DNA of 64,000 nt from Halobium salinum (lineage in GTDB: Archaea; Halobacteriota; Halobacteria; Halobacteriales; Haloferacaceae), in NCBI RefSeq assembly GCF_026586625.1, contig NZ_JAODIW010000004.1, forward strand, positions 186,001 through 250,000, written 5' to 3'. The position numbers and the translations under genes are program-made. This document shows positions 32,550-41,720 of this stretch, in pieces. Under the pieces are notes generated by a model, which was not told the DNA's origin, did not search any database, and was given only the letters and a program-made list of their open reading frames with translations. Every line of letters starts with the position of its first letter. The first letter of the stretch is position 1.

Positions 32550-32555
32550 AAAAAA
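32550..32555 (-). terminator. T-tract terminator for the DUF3054 gene
   Basis: Six T on the minus strand 16 bases beyond the DUF3054 stop, in the 39-base gap between convergent genes. Confidence 0.4.
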
Positions 32556-32571
32556 GAGCGACGAAGGCGCG

Positions 32572-32994
32572 TTACGTCAGCTTGAACCAGAGCCAGCGCC
32601 AGACCCCGAGGCCGAGCGAGCCGATGACGATGGTGACGAGGGCGAAGATGACGATGCCGATGGGGTCGGTGCCGCGGATGACGGTCCAGAGGCCGACGCC
32701 GACGATGTCGGCCGGTACCCACGAGCGAATGGCGAGGGGGATGGCGGCCTTCGCCGATTCGGCCGCACCAGCCGAGTAGGCGCCGACGATGGGCGCGAAG
32801 ATGAGCCACCCGACGAGAAACACGCCGACCGTGATGGCGACGTACCCCGGGTCCGACGCGAGGATTCCCGTCCCGTTGTGCATCGTCACGCCGAACGTGA
32901 TGAGCGCCGCCAACACGAGCACGTCCCCGACGGCGAGCGGGAGCGCGTCGCTGTCGAGGCGCTTCGCGAGGAACGACTGCTGCGAACTGGCCAT
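32572..32994 (-). CDS. DUF3054 family membrane protein
   Basis: The 140-residue protein starts MASSQQSFLAKRLDSDALPL; a longer frame upstream is Arg/Pro-rich and rejected. Four transmembrane helices carry the DUF3054 pattern: AVGDVLVLAALITFGVTMHN, GVFLVGWLIFAPIVGAYSAG, then IPLAIRSWVPADIVGVGLW. Family function is unknown. It converges with the MFS gene. Confidence 0.8.
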   Translation of the reverse strand: MASSQQSFLAKRLDSDALPLAVGDVLVLAALITFGVTMHNGTGILASDPGYVAITVGVFLVGWLIFAPIVGAYSAGAAESAKAAIPLAIRSWVPADIVGVGLWTVIRGTDPIGIVIFALVTIVIGSLGLGVWRWLWFKLT

Positions 32995-33166
32995 GTGCGA
33001 GAGCGTTGCTCCCCGGGGGTAATTAGAGTAGCGTCTGCGACTATTCGCGGGCGGCGGTTCAGGGACACTCACACGACACCGTGCGGACGCGACCGGACGA
33101 CGGTACGCGGACGCGGTCGAGCGACGACGGACGGGGTCGGAGGACGACGCGGACCGAGCGCGCGAC

Positions 33167-33202
33167 CGAACGACGGCGAACGGTCGAACGACGGCGAACG
33201 GC
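33167..33202 (+). repeat. Two tandem 18-bp units
   Basis: CGAACGACGGCGAACGG followed by T in unit 1 and by C in unit 2. It lies in the 248-base gap between the DUF3054 gene and the methyltransferase gene end; nothing else is seen there. Confidence 0.55.
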
Positions 33203-33242
33203 CGGGCGCATCGGCCTACGGCGCGCGCTTCGCCGCGGCGTT

Positions 33243-33833
33243 CTACCCCTCGTCACCTTTCAGGCCGACGACGGTGTACGCGAACCCGCGGTCGACGACC
33301 GTCGTCTCCGCAAACCCTACACGGGAGAGAAAGCGCGCGAGGTCGTCGGGACCGGTGAAAATCGAATCGAACCCCACGAGCGACTCGGCGAGGACGACCA
33401 GCCGACCGAGCGGGTGGGTGGGGTCGAAGTCGACGACGACGAAGGCGCCCCCCGGTCGAAGCACCCGACGGACCTCCTCGGCGACCGCTCGCTGGTTCGG
33501 GAGGTGGTGCAGTGCGTCGACGAGGGTGACGGCGTCGACCGAGGCGTCGGCGAGCGGGAGTCGCCGAGCGTCGCCGGTGACGGGAGCGAGGTCGCCGTCG
33601 CGCTCCCCTACCCGACGGAGCATCCCGGGTGCGGCGTCGAGGACGACCCGCTCGGGGGCGTCGATTTCGGTCGTCGCGCGGCCGGTGCCGCCCGCGAGGT
33701 CGACGACGCGCTCGACGGGCCGGTTCGCGCGGGCGAGGCCGGCCGCCAGTCGACCGCGGTCGGCGGCGGGCATCCCGAGGCCGTAGAGGCGGGCGAGACG
33801 GTCGAAGAATCGGACGTCGCCGGGACCGAACAT
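33243..33833 (-). CDS. Class I SAM-dependent methyltransferase (UbiE-like)
   Basis: The 196-residue protein starts MFGPGDVRFFDRLARLYGLG. Motif I is VVDLAGGTGRATTEI. Then come VLDAAPGMLRRVGERDG and GDARRLPLADASVDAVTLVDALHHL, the acidic post-I and motif II arrangement of UbiE/menaquinone and methyltransferase-11 enzymes. EEVRRVLRPGGAFVVVDFDP is motif III. The substrate is unknown; quinone or lipid methylation is possible. It is divergent from the GNAT gene, with 98 bases between starts. Confidence 0.85.
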   Translation of the reverse strand: MFGPGDVRFFDRLARLYGLGMPAADRGRLAAGLARANRPVERVVDLAGGTGRATTEIDAPERVVLDAAPGMLRRVGERDGDLAPVTGDARRLPLADASVDAVTLVDALHHLPNQRAVAEEVRRVLRPGGAFVVVDFDPTHPLGRLVVLAESLVGFDSIFTGPDDLARFLSRVGFAETTVVDRGFAYTVVGLKGDEG

Positions 33834-33931
33834 GCGTACCGGTAGGGTGTCGGGGTACAAGTGTTACGACCTTCGGCGCCGTCGTCGAAACGAAGCCGTG
33901 CCCTCTTGAGTGTCGAGACGATAACGGGGGT

Positions 33932-34663
33932 ATGCAGTTCGCCCTGCTCGGCTGGCCCGAGGACGGACCCACGCTCCGCCTCGACTACCGACGGTTCAGC
34001 TACGCGGGCAAGTTCGTCATGTCGACCACCGGGAAGGCGGTGGTCCGCGACCCGGGAAGCGGGAGCGGGACGGTCGAAGGGGGGACGGGGGCCGCCGACG
34101 CGGACGGCACGAACTCGGGGTCGGCCGGCGCCGACGCCGAGGAGCCGGCGGTCGTCGACCCCGCGGTGTTCGAGGAGGACGTACTCGCCGCCGCCGCGTT
34201 CAACGAGGACCGCACCGACCCCGGCGTGCTCTGGATTCGGTACATCGACGTCGCCGACACCCGCCGAGGGGAGCGCCTCGGGACGCGTCTCGCCCTGTTC
34301 GTCCGGGAACGAGCGAAGGAGCGTGGCTACCGACGCCTCCGCATCGCCGTCAACAACCCCTTCTCCTACGAGGCGCTGTACAAGGCCGGCTTCGGCTACA
34401 CCGGGCGACAGACGGGCCTCGCAGAACTCGTCCTCGAGTACCCGGCCGAACGCGACCGCCCGACCTACCAGTGCGGACTCGACGTGTTCCGCGAGCGCGA
34501 CCTCGACCCCGCCGAACACGACTTCCTCGACCGGAAGGAGGGGATGGACGCGCCGCCGGTGCTGGACGCGCCGATGGACGGCGACGTCGACGGGGTCGAC
34601 GTGGGGGGCGAGCGCGACTCGGACGCCGATTCGGACTCCGACCGCGAATCGGGTGAGGCGTGA
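33932..34663 (+). CDS. GNAT family N-acetyltransferase
   Basis: The 243-residue protein starts MQFALLGWPEDGPTLRLDY. The core (about 70-180) has VLWIRYIDVADTRRGERLGT (strand 4 and pyrophosphate-binding turn) and AVNNPFSYEALYKAGFGYTG, the closing GNAT segment. A Gly/Ser/Ala/Asp-rich insert (about 47-72) and an acidic tail (about 205-243) are low-complexity additions. The acceptor is unknown; N-acetylation of proteins or small amines is typical of the family. Confidence 0.8.
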   Translation: MQFALLGWPEDGPTLRLDYRRFSYAGKFVMSTTGKAVVRDPGSGSGTVEGGTGAADADGTNSGSAGADAEEPAVVDPAVFEEDVLAAAAFNEDRTDPGVLWIRYIDVADTRRGERLGTRLALFVRERAKERGYRRLRIAVNNPFSYEALYKAGFGYTGRQTGLAELVLEYPAERDRPTYQCGLDVFRERDLDPAEHDFLDRKEGMDAPPVLDAPMDGDVDGVDVGGERDSDADSDSDRESGEA

Positions 34664-34933
34664 GTCGAGCCCCTCACACCACGACGACTCGGCTCGTCTC
34701 CCGGCACGGACCACCGACGCGGGCATAACGGGCGACGCCCCGCTTCTGCGGGATGACCGAACCCCGACGGCGAAAACCGGCACCACGGCCGCCAGCGCGG
34801 CGTCTACGCAGGTTCGAACCCGTATCGAAGGGACGCGGCGCCGGGAGATACGCCTACAGTGAGGCGACACCACGCCGCATCGCCGAGGGCCGGACTCGGG
34901 AGGTTGAAACCCGATGCGCCCCAACGACGGGCG

Positions 34934-35911
34934 ATGGGTAACGCAGACCTGCGCGCGCTGGCGTCCCTCCGGGAGGTCCCCTTCGAGGAGGTCTCCGGCG
35001 TCGTCGCCGTCGACGCGCACAACTGGCTCTACCGGTATCTCACGACGACGGTGAAGTTCACCCGCGACGAGGCGTACACGACGAGCGACGGCGAGGAGGT
35101 GGCGAACCTCGTCGGCCTCGTCCAGGGGTTGCCGAAGTTCTTCGAGCACGACCTCGACCCCGTGTTCGTCTTCGACGGCGGCGTCACCGAGCTCAAAGAC
35201 GACGAGGTGGCGGCCCGCCGCGAGCAGCGCGAGAAGGCCGAGGAGAAACTCGCGGAGGCCCGCGAACGCGGTGACGCCGTCCAGGCCGCCCGACTCGAAG
35301 CGCGCACCCAGCGACTCACGCCGGTGATTCAGGAGACCTCCCGCGAGCTCCTCCGCCTGCTCGACGTGCCTGTCGTCGAGGCGCCGGCGGAGGGCGAGGC
35401 GCAGGCGTCGTTCATGGCCCGCCGCGGCGACGCCGACTACGTCGGCAGCGAGGACTACGACACGCTCCTGTTCGGCGCCCCGTTCACCCTCCGACAGCTG
35501 ACGAGCAAGGGCGACCCGGAGCTGATGGACTTGGACGCTACCCTCGAGGAGCTCGACGTGACGTGGGAGCAGCTCGTCGACATCGCCATCCTCTGTGGCA
35601 CCGACTTCAACGAAGGGGTGAAGGGGGTCGGCCCGAAGACGGCGCTGAAGGCGGTGAAGGAACACGGCGACCTCTTCGCCGTCCTCGACGCTCGGGACCT
35701 CCACATCGACTTCGCGGACCGCGTCCGCGAGCTGTTTCTCGACCCGCCGGTCACCGACGAGTACGACTTCGACACCGACTACGACCCCCGGATGGCCGAG
35801 GCGCGGGAGTTCGTCGTCGACGAGTGGGAGGTCGACGAGGCGGAGGTCGAACGCGGCTTCGAGCGCATCGAGGAGGCGCTGGTCCAGACCGGCCTCGACC
35901 GCTGGACGTGA
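34934..35911 (+). CDS. fen: Flap endonuclease FEN1
   Basis: Cleaves 5' flaps in Okazaki-fragment maturation and repair. The 325-residue length is normal for archaea. The catalytic acids lie in [61 protein letters not shown] and [20 protein letters not shown] (the H2TH DNA-binding region). The C-terminus QTGLDRWT matches a PCNA-interacting peptide (QxxLxxW). The start at 34934 gives [10 protein letters not shown], the correct N-terminus because Gly2 is part of the FEN1 active site. It appears monocistronic. Confidence 0.95.
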   Translation: MGNADLRALASLREVPFEEVSGVVAVDAHNWLYRYLTTTVKFTRDEAYTTSDGEEVANLVGLVQGLPKFFEHDLDPVFVFDGGVTELKDDEVAARREQREKAEEKLAEARERGDAVQAARLEARTQRLTPVIQETSRELLRLLDVPVVEAPAEGEAQASFMARRGDADYVGSEDYDTLLFGAPFTLRQLTSKGDPELMDLDATLEELDVTWEQLVDIAILCGTDFNEGVKGVGPKTALKAVKEHGDLFAVLDARDLHIDFADRVRELFLDPPVTDEYDFDTDYDPRMAEAREFVVDEWEVDEAEVERGFERIEEALVQTGLDRWT

Positions 35912-35949
35912 ACCGTCTGTAATTCGAGAATCACGTTCCGTCCGAAAGG

Positions 35950-35980
35950 TATAATTGGGAACCGGTCGGGTTTCCGACCG
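35950..35980 (+). promoter_or_regulatory. TATAATT box plus inverted repeat at the transcript start
   Basis: TATAATT at 35950-35956 is followed by CGGTCGG-GTTT-CCGACCG (35963-35980), perfect 7-base arms lying between the box and the predicted start near 35980. A protein bound there would block initiation. The GTTT centre recalls the CACCGG-GTTT-CCGGTG motif elsewhere. Confidence 0.5.
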
Positions 35981-35984
35981 AACC

Positions 35985-36209
35985 ATGAGGACGAAAGGGT
36001 CGCATCGGGGCACGCGAGCGGACGAGAACGTGGAACACTGCGAGCACTGCGGGCGGGACACCCGACACCGCGTGAGCATCGAACTCGTCTCGCACAGCGA
36101 CCGGGGGTCGAACGCACGCTTCGCTCGCGAGCCCCACCGGGTGGCCAACTGCCGTGACTGCGGCACGGAGCGGACGGTCCGCCTCAACCACGACCGTTCC
36201 GGTCGGTAG
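35985..36209 (+). CDS. Small zinc-ribbon protein
   Basis: The 74-residue protein starts MRTKGSHRGTRADENVEHCE. Two CxxC pairs (CEHC near residue 18 and CRDC near residue 57) would form one zinc ribbon, with basic flanks (RDTRHRVSIELVSHSD, TERTVRLNHDRSGR). Its basic nature is unusual for a halophile and suggests nucleic-acid contact. A good TATA box places transcription five bases before the ATG. No named family is recognised. Confidence 0.7.
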   Translation: MRTKGSHRGTRADENVEHCEHCGRDTRHRVSIELVSHSDRGSNARFAREPHRVANCRDCGTERTVRLNHDRSGR

Positions 36210-36268
36210 GCGAGTCGGCGGGCGAGCCGCGAAACTCGAACGCTCCGGCGGACGGCTGTTCGCTCTAC

Positions 36269-36769
36269 TCACCGGACCGCCACGTCGAGCGCGGCGGGCT
36301 CGCCGCCGTCGAGTCGAACGTACCGGGGTCGCTCGCTCCCGTCGCGCACTACGTCGAACACGCGAAGCGTCAACACGAGCCGCCCTAACGGGAGCGTCGC
36401 CCGAAGCACGGGCCCGACGCTCGTAACCACCACGTAGGGTGGCGCCGCCACCGGCGACGCCGAGAGTTCCTCGCCGGCCGCGGCGACTGCGTCGACGAGG
36501 ACCGCCGTGCAGGCGTCGAGGAGCCCGTGTTCCGCGAGCAGGGCCTCGAAGGGTGGAACGACGCGGTCACGGTCGGTCGTCGCTCGCGCCGGCTCGTCGT
36601 CGTCCTCAGCGCCGCCGCTCGACTCGCCCTCCGGCCACGTCGTCGCGACGGCGTCGGCACAGTCGCCGACTGCATTGAGGAGGGCGCCGTGTTCGGCACG
36701 GACGCGAGTCTCGACGGTCGCGGCGAGGTCGGCGGTGTCGACGCCGGAGGAGGACGCGCGGTCGTTCAC
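36269..36769 (-). CDS. Uncharacterised haloarchaeal protein
   Basis: About 166 residues from GTG 36769 (MNDRASSSGVDTADLAATV). A TATA-like box at 36793-36800 is exactly one leaderless spacing upstream; a GTG at 36784 is the alternative. The protein is alpha/beta with an LLAEHGLLDACTAVLVDAVAAAG helix pair, then strands PYVVVTSVGPVLRATLPLGRLVLTL and a final RYVRLDGGEPAALDVAV. An acidic linker sits near 45-60. No motif points to an activity. Confidence 0.65.
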   Translation of the reverse strand: MNDRASSSGVDTADLAATVETRVRAEHGALLNAVGDCADAVATTWPEGESSGGAEDDDEPARATTDRDRVVPPFEALLAEHGLLDACTAVLVDAVAAAGEELSASPVAAPPYVVVTSVGPVLRATLPLGRLVLTLRVFDVVRDGSERPRYVRLDGGEPAALDVAVR

Positions 36770-36862
36770 GACCACCCGTGTCACCGCGGCCTACATAACT
36801 CTCCCGTCGGTCCCGAAAGCCGAAGCGCGGGGTCTTTTTCCCCGGCCCCCGTCGACCACGGC

Positions 36863-37126
36863 ATGGACACCGCCGAGGTCGAACGACTCATCGAGGAGGG
36901 AATCGAGGACGCGGAGGCGACCGTGACGCTCCCGCGGAATCCGGACCAGGACCACGAAGACGCCCACTTCGCCGCCGTCGTCGTCTCGCCGGCGTTCGAG
37001 GGGAAGTCCCTCGTTCAACAGCACCAGATGGTGTACGACGCGCTCGGCGACCACATGACGACCGACATTCACGCCCTGGAGATGAAGACGTACACCCCCG
37101 AGGAGTACGACGCGCTGGAGGGATAA
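36863..37126 (+). CDS. BolA family protein
   Basis: The 87-residue protein starts MDTAEVERLIEEGIEDAEAT. It carries the BolA pattern: AHFAAVVVSPAFEGKSLVQQ, then HQMVYDALGDHMTTDIHALEMKTYTPEEY with the conserved C-terminal His. In bacteria and eukaryotes BolA proteins pair with monothiol glutaredoxins and bind Fe-S clusters; the archaeal role is less known. A TATA-like CTTTTTC (36834-36840) sits one leaderless spacing upstream. The 220 bases after it hold nothing recognisable. Confidence 0.9.
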   Translation: MDTAEVERLIEEGIEDAEATVTLPRNPDQDHEDAHFAAVVVSPAFEGKSLVQQHQMVYDALGDHMTTDIHALEMKTYTPEEYDALEG

Positions 37127-37346
37127 GGCCGACCGCCCGAGCGCCGTGCGAGGCTCGAAATCGGATGGCGGGAGCAAGCCCCCCGTGCGCCGAAGCTCGC
37201 GCCGGGGCGAACACGGCGGTCGCGCGACGCACCGTCCCGGTAACGACGTGGTCGCCCGTCCGCGCCACCTGCTCGCCACGAACCCGAGCGTAGCGGGGTC
37301 ACCGCCAGCCCGCACCTTTTTCTTCGCGTCGGGCAATCCTCGCGCC

Positions 37347-38570
37347 ATGACCGAGCGGACGCTCGACGACGAGAAGGTCGCCCACGACGATTCAGGGGCT
37401 CTCCGCCGCCGTATCGGCCGGATTCTGGACTTCTACTACCCCGACTGCATCGACTCGGAGCGCGGCGGCTACGTCGCCCAGTTCGACGAACGGACGGGAG
37501 CAGTGTACGACTCAGGACCGAGACACCTCGTCGCCACCTGTCGGTTCGCCGCGAACTTCTCGCTCGCGGCCCGCCTGGGAATCGAGACCGACGAGGGCGG
37601 CCCCGGCGAGTGGCGCGAGGCCGCCGCCCACGGGCTCGAGTTCCTCGAATCGGCCCACCGCGACCCGGAGCGCGGCGGCTACCACTGGCTGCTCGACGGG
37701 ACCGAGCCGGTGGACGAGCGACGCTCGCCCTACGGCCACGCGTTCGTCCTCCTCGCCTACGCCCGGGCGACCGAGGCCGGAGTCGACGGCGTCGAGAGCC
37801 GACTCCACGAGGTCGCCGACCTCGTCGAGGAACGGTTCGTCGAGGAGGACCACGGCCTGCTCCGGAGCGAACTCGACGCCGACTGGGAGCCCGTGGAACC
37901 CTACCGCGGACAGAACGCCAACATGCACGGCTGTGAGGCGTTTCTCGCCGCCTACGAGGCCACCGGTCGGGACCGATACCTCGACCGGGCGCTCGGAGTC
38001 GCGCGAGGAATCACCGTCGACCTGGCCGCGGAGACGGACGGCCTGCTCTGGGAGCACTTCACCGCGGAGTGGAGCCACGACATGGGGTACAACGAGGACG
38101 ACCCGGCCCACCAGTTCCGCCCGTGGGGATACCAGCCCGGTCACCACCTCGAGTGGGCGAAGCTCCTCCCCGGTCTGGCGCGCCACCGCGACGCGGACTG
38201 GCTGCTGTCGCGGGCCGAAGAGCTGTTCGAGGCCGCCGTCGAGACCGGTTGGGACGAAGAGTACGGCGGGTTCTACTACACGGTCGACGCCGACGGGGAA
38301 CCGGTCGTCGACGACAAGTACGGCTGGCCGGTCGCGGAAGGTATCGGCGCGGCCGCGGCGCTCGCGGCGGCGACGGGCGACGACCGCTACCGCGAGTGGT
38401 ACGACCGCCAGTGGGAGTACGCGGCCGACCACCTGGTGAACGACGCCGGCAACTGGTACTCGAAGCTCACCCGAGAGAACGAGTACGTCGACACGAGCGG
38501 CGGCCCCGCGGTCGAGCCGGGCTACCATCCCATCGGCGCCTGTTACGAGGGACTCAGAGCCTTCGATTGA
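37347..38570 (+). CDS. AGE family epimerase/isomerase (N-acylglucosamine 2-epimerase-like)
   Basis: The 407-residue (alpha/alpha)6-barrel protein interconverts sugars at C2 or isomerises aldose/ketose. Family signatures: SGPRHLVATCRFAANFSLA, YRGQNANMHGCEAFLAAYEA, QFRPWGYQPGHHLEWAKLL (two catalytic His), KYGWPVAEGIGAAAAL and GGPAVEPGYHP. Substrate choice (GlcNAc, mannose, cellobiose, sulfoquinovose) cannot be read. It is convergent with a sugar ABC transporter whose last gene ends 33 bases away, so a role in processing the imported sugar is likely. A TATA-like CTTTTTC lies 27 bases upstream. Confidence 0.87.
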   Translation: MTERTLDDEKVAHDDSGALRRRIGRILDFYYPDCIDSERGGYVAQFDERTGAVYDSGPRHLVATCRFAANFSLAARLGIETDEGGPGEWREAAAHGLEFLESAHRDPERGGYHWLLDGTEPVDERRSPYGHAFVLLAYARATEAGVDGVESRLHEVADLVEERFVEEDHGLLRSELDADWEPVEPYRGQNANMHGCEAFLAAYEATGRDRYLDRALGVARGITVDLAAETDGLLWEHFTAEWSHDMGYNEDDPAHQFRPWGYQPGHHLEWAKLLPGLARHRDADWLLSRAEELFEAAVETGWDEEYGGFYYTVDADGEPVVDDKYGWPVAEGIGAAAALAAATGDDRYREWYDRQWEYAADHLVNDAGNWYSKLTRENEYVDTSGGPAVEPGYHPIGACYEGLRAFD

Positions 38571-38603
38571 TTCACCCGAAGAAAGTTGGGTCGAACCGCG
38601 CGC

Positions 38604-39743
38604 TCAGATGCGCGGTTCGGTCTGCTCTAAGTCCTCGAGCGACCGGTTCTGCAGGGTGACGCCGGTGTCGCCGTCGAAGAGGTGAATCGCCTCCTCGGGG
38701 ATGCGCGCGATGGCGGGCTGGCCCGCCTCCACGCTCCGCATCCCGTCGACGCTCGCGACGAACGTCGCCTCGCTGTCGGCCGTGAAAGCCAGGTAGACGT
38801 TGTTCTCGCGACCCATCGGCTCGACCACGTCGACCGTGGTCTGGAAGTCGTGCTCGTCGGTCTTCTCGCCGACGAGGCGCACGTCCTCGGGTCGGACCCC
38901 GAGCGTGACGCGCTCGGCGTCGCCGACGTTCTCGAGCGTCGACTCGGAGACCGGGTAGCTGAACTCCTCGCCGACGAGGCGGTCGCCCTGTACCTCCATC
39001 TCGAAGAAGTTCATCGACGGCTCCCCGATGAAGCCGGCGACGAAGCGGTTCGCGGGCTCGTGGTAGGCCTCGAGCGGCGTCGCCACCTGCTGGAGGCGCC
39101 CGTCGTTGAGGATGGCGATTTTGTCGCCCATCGTCATCGCCTCCGTCTGGTCGTGGGTGACGTAGACGGTCGTGGTGTCGAGGTCCTCCTGCAGGCGCTG
39201 GAGCTCCGTGCGCATCTCCGCGCGCAGTTTCGCGTCCAGGTTCGACAGTGGCTCGTCCATCAGGAACACCTCGGGGTCGCGCACGATAGCGCGGCCCAGC
39301 GCGACGCGCTGTTGCTGGCCCCCGGAGAGCTCCTTCGGCTTCCGACCGAGCATGCTCGAGATGCCGAGCATCTCGGCGGTGTCGGTGACGGTGCGCTCGA
39401 TGTCGTCGTCGGCCATGTCGGTCGACTCCTCCAGCCCGAAGCGCATGTTCTCGCGCACGGTCATGTGCGGGTACAGCGCGTAGGACTGGAACACCATCGC
39501 GATGTCCCGGTCCGCGGGGGGTTTGTCGTTGATGACGGTGCCGCCGAGTCGAATCTCGCCGCGCGAGATCGACTCGAGCCCGGCGATCATCCGCAGGGTC
39601 GTGGACTTCCCACAGCCCGACGGGCCGACGAGGACGAGGAACTCGCCGTCGGCGATGTCTATCGAGACGTCGTCGACGGCGACGATCTCGTCGCCGTCGT
39701 CGTCGAACAGCTTGGTGACGTGGTCGAGGGTGAGTGCTGACAT
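38604..39743 (-). CDS. Sugar ABC transporter ATPase (MalK/UgpC/MsiK type)
   Basis: The 379-residue protein has Walker A GPSGCGKST (about 39-47), Q-loop VFQSYALYPHMT, signature LSGGQQQRVALGRAI, Walker B VFLMDEPLSNLD and switch His in VTHDQTEAMTMGD. The C-terminal MalK regulatory/TOBE region (about 240-379, VTLGVRPEDVRL) marks the CUT1 sugar class. Last gene of the minus-strand transporter operon, four bases after the second permease. It ends with an acidic EDLEQTEPRI. Confidence 0.95.
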   Translation of the reverse strand: MSALTLDHVTKLFDDDGDEIVAVDDVSIDIADGEFLVLVGPSGCGKSTTLRMIAGLESISRGEIRLGGTVINDKPPADRDIAMVFQSYALYPHMTVRENMRFGLEESTDMADDDIERTVTDTAEMLGISSMLGRKPKELSGGQQQRVALGRAIVRDPEVFLMDEPLSNLDAKLRAEMRTELQRLQEDLDTTTVYVTHDQTEAMTMGDKIAILNDGRLQQVATPLEAYHEPANRFVAGFIGEPSMNFFEMEVQGDRLVGEEFSYPVSESTLENVGDAERVTLGVRPEDVRLVGEKTDEHDFQTTVDVVEPMGRENNVYLAFTADSEATFVASVDGMRSVEAGQPAIARIPEEAIHLFDGDTGVTLQNRSLEDLEQTEPRI

Positions 39744-39747
39744 GGGT

Positions 39748-40701
39748 TCAGGTTTCTCCGGCGACCCCCTCCGCGAACTGCTCGCCGAACAACACGTAGA
39801 CGAGCAGGGTCGGGAGGGCCGCGATGAACGCGCCGGCCATCTGGAGGTTGTACTGCTGGACCATCGACCCCTTCAGCTTGTTGAGCGCGATGGTGACGAC
39901 CTGGTTCTCCGGCGAGGAGAGCAGCACCAGCGCGAACAGGAGGTCGTTCCAGATCTGCGTGAACTGATAGATGAGCGTGACGGCGAAGATTGGCCCCGAC
40001 AGGGGCAGGATGATGCGCCGGTAGATGGTGGCCGCGCTCGCGCCGTCCAAGCGCGCCGCCTCCAGCATCTCCCCGTCGATGGTACTGTAGAACGACCGGA
40101 ACAGCACCGTACAGATGGGGATGCCGTACGCCGCGTGGGTGATGATGAGCGCCACGAGGTCGGCGCGGCTCGCGAGCGGCTCCCAGAACGCGAGCAGGTC
40201 GTTCAGTCCGACCATCGTCCAGAACCGCGTGAGCGGGACGAGGACGGCCTGGTACGGGATGAACACGCCTGCGACGAACAGCAGGAGGACGACCAGCTGG
40301 CCGCGCCAGTCGATGTTCGTCAGGCCGTACGCGGCGAGACTCCCCAGCAGCGCTGAGATGAGCGTCGCCGGGACGACCAGGATGAAGCTGTTCACCAGTC
40401 CGCCGCTCAGGGTGTCGAACGCCGACAGCCACGGGGCGACGGTCGTCCCGTCTATCGGCGGCGGCGCGAAGGGCGTCGTGCTGAAGAACGCCTCCTGTGT
40501 CTTGAACGCGGTCAGGAGCCCGCTCTCCAGCGGCGCGAGGTAGAACGCCCCGAGGGCGAGCAGGACCGCGTACAGCGCGACCCGACCCGGGCCGACGTCG
40601 CGGAGTTGGTCGCCCAGTCCGCGGTCCGACTCGCGGGTCTCGGTCGGGTCCGCCTGGTCGTCGCTCGGTTCGGCAGGTGCGGCGGGTGCGTCGGTTGCCA
40701 T
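39748..40701 (-). CDS. Sugar ABC transporter permease (MalG type)
   Basis: The 317-residue protein has six transmembrane helices after a 35-residue acidic cytoplasmic N-terminus. The EAA loop LEAARLDGASAATIYRRIIL contacts the ATPase. Its start codon overlaps the stop of the MalF-type gene by one base (TGATG), implying coupled translation. The final helix is followed by GEQFAEGVAGET. CUT1 family by pairing and position. Confidence 0.93.
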   Translation of the reverse strand: MATDAPAAPAEPSDDQADPTETRESDRGLGDQLRDVGPGRVALYAVLLALGAFYLAPLESGLLTAFKTQEAFFSTTPFAPPPIDGTTVAPWLSAFDTLSGGLVNSFILVVPATLISALLGSLAAYGLTNIDWRGQLVVLLLFVAGVFIPYQAVLVPLTRFWTMVGLNDLLAFWEPLASRADLVALIITHAAYGIPICTVLFRSFYSTIDGEMLEAARLDGASAATIYRRIILPLSGPIFAVTLIYQFTQIWNDLLFALVLLSSPENQVVTIALNKLKGSMVQQYNLQMAGAFIAALPTLLVYVLFGEQFAEGVAGET

Positions 40702-41708
40702 CAGAGGTCACCTCGTCGGTACTGCGTGAGGAGGTACGGCCCGATTACCGACAGCGCCATCAGGAACAGCACGGTGGCGATGGCGGAGCCGTACGCCCAG
40801 TTGGTCGTCGAGAACGCCTCGCGGAACATCATCACCGAGAGGATGTCCACGGAGGGGCCGGGGGTGTCGCCGAACAGGACGTAGAGGAAGTCGAACGCCT
40901 TGAGGGCGAACACCATCAGGACGACCGCCGCCGACGTGGTCGACGCGCGGAGCTGGGGGACGATGATTCGCCAGTACATCCGGAGCGTACTCGCCCCGTC
41001 GGTGCGGGCGGCCTCGTACTGCTCGGTCGGGATGGCTCGCAGCCCGGCGAGGTAGACGACCATGCAGTAGCCGCTGAACTGCCACATCAGCGCGAAGATG
41101 ATTGCCGCCATCTTCCACTGCGGGTCGGAAATCCACTGCTGCGTGAGGAAGTCGAGCCCCGCGAGCCGTAGCAGCTGGTTGATCATCCCGATTTCGAAGT
41201 TGTACATCCACGACCAGAAGATGGCCGTGACGACGAACGAGAGGCTCATCGGGAGGAGGTAGACGGTGCGGAACGTGTTCTCGAAGCGGATGCGCTGGTC
41301 GACGAGAATCGCCACCACGAGTCCGACGGCGAGTGACACGACGGTGAACGCGATGAGCAACACGAGCGTGTTGCGGAACGCGATAATGAACGTGTCGTCG
41401 CCCAGAAGCTGGGCGTACATCGAGAGGTCCAGCGACCCGTACTCCGGGCTGCCGAGCCCCTCCCAGTCGGTCAGGGAGATGAGAACGTTCCAGCCGATCG
41501 CACCGTAGACGAACAGGCCGACGAGCAGGGCGGGCGGGAGCCAGAACGGAAGCGACTCGACGAGGTTGCGGTTCGAGGCGAGAAAGCCCCGACCGCTCCC
41601 CTGTCGCTCCGAGGTGGCCGTCCCGCCGTCCGTGCGGACGTCGGCGTCCTCGTGAGCCTCGTCGTCCGCCGAGCGGACGAGTCGCGATACCAGGTCCATG
41701 GGGTTCAT
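40701..41708 (-). CDS. Sugar ABC transporter permease (MalF type)
   Basis: The 335-residue protein has six transmembrane helices after an acidic N-terminus of about 50 residues. The EAA loop is YEAARTDGASTLRMYWRIIV. The periplasmic-side P2-type loop before helix 2 is short. ATG 41708 (MNPMDLVSRL) is used; ATG 41699 is an alternative. It follows the binding-protein gene after 12 bases and overlaps the MalG-type gene by one base. Confidence 0.93.
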   Translation of the reverse strand: MNPMDLVSRLVRSADDEAHEDADVRTDGGTATSERQGSGRGFLASNRNLVESLPFWLPPALLVGLFVYGAIGWNVLISLTDWEGLGSPEYGSLDLSMYAQLLGDDTFIIAFRNTLVLLIAFTVVSLAVGLVVAILVDQRIRFENTFRTVYLLPMSLSFVVTAIFWSWMYNFEIGMINQLLRLAGLDFLTQQWISDPQWKMAAIIFALMWQFSGYCMVVYLAGLRAIPTEQYEAARTDGASTLRMYWRIIVPQLRASTTSAAVVLMVFALKAFDFLYVLFGDTPGPSVDILSVMMFREAFSTTNWAYGSAIATVLFLMALSVIGPYLLTQYRRGDL

Positions 41709-41720
41709 GGCGTGAGACTG

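Noticed and set aside
34800-34830. tRNA-like GGTTCGAACCC (T-arm-like) sequence
   Set aside because: The flanking bases do not pair into a T-stem and no acceptor or D-arm can be drawn around it; a tRNA scan would settle it but I do not support a gene.
33608-36187. An 859-residue open frame on the minus strand opposite the GNAT and FEN1 genes
   Set aside because: FEN1 and GNAT motifs on the plus strand are unmistakable, and the antisense frame shows no domain and spans several intergenic regions.
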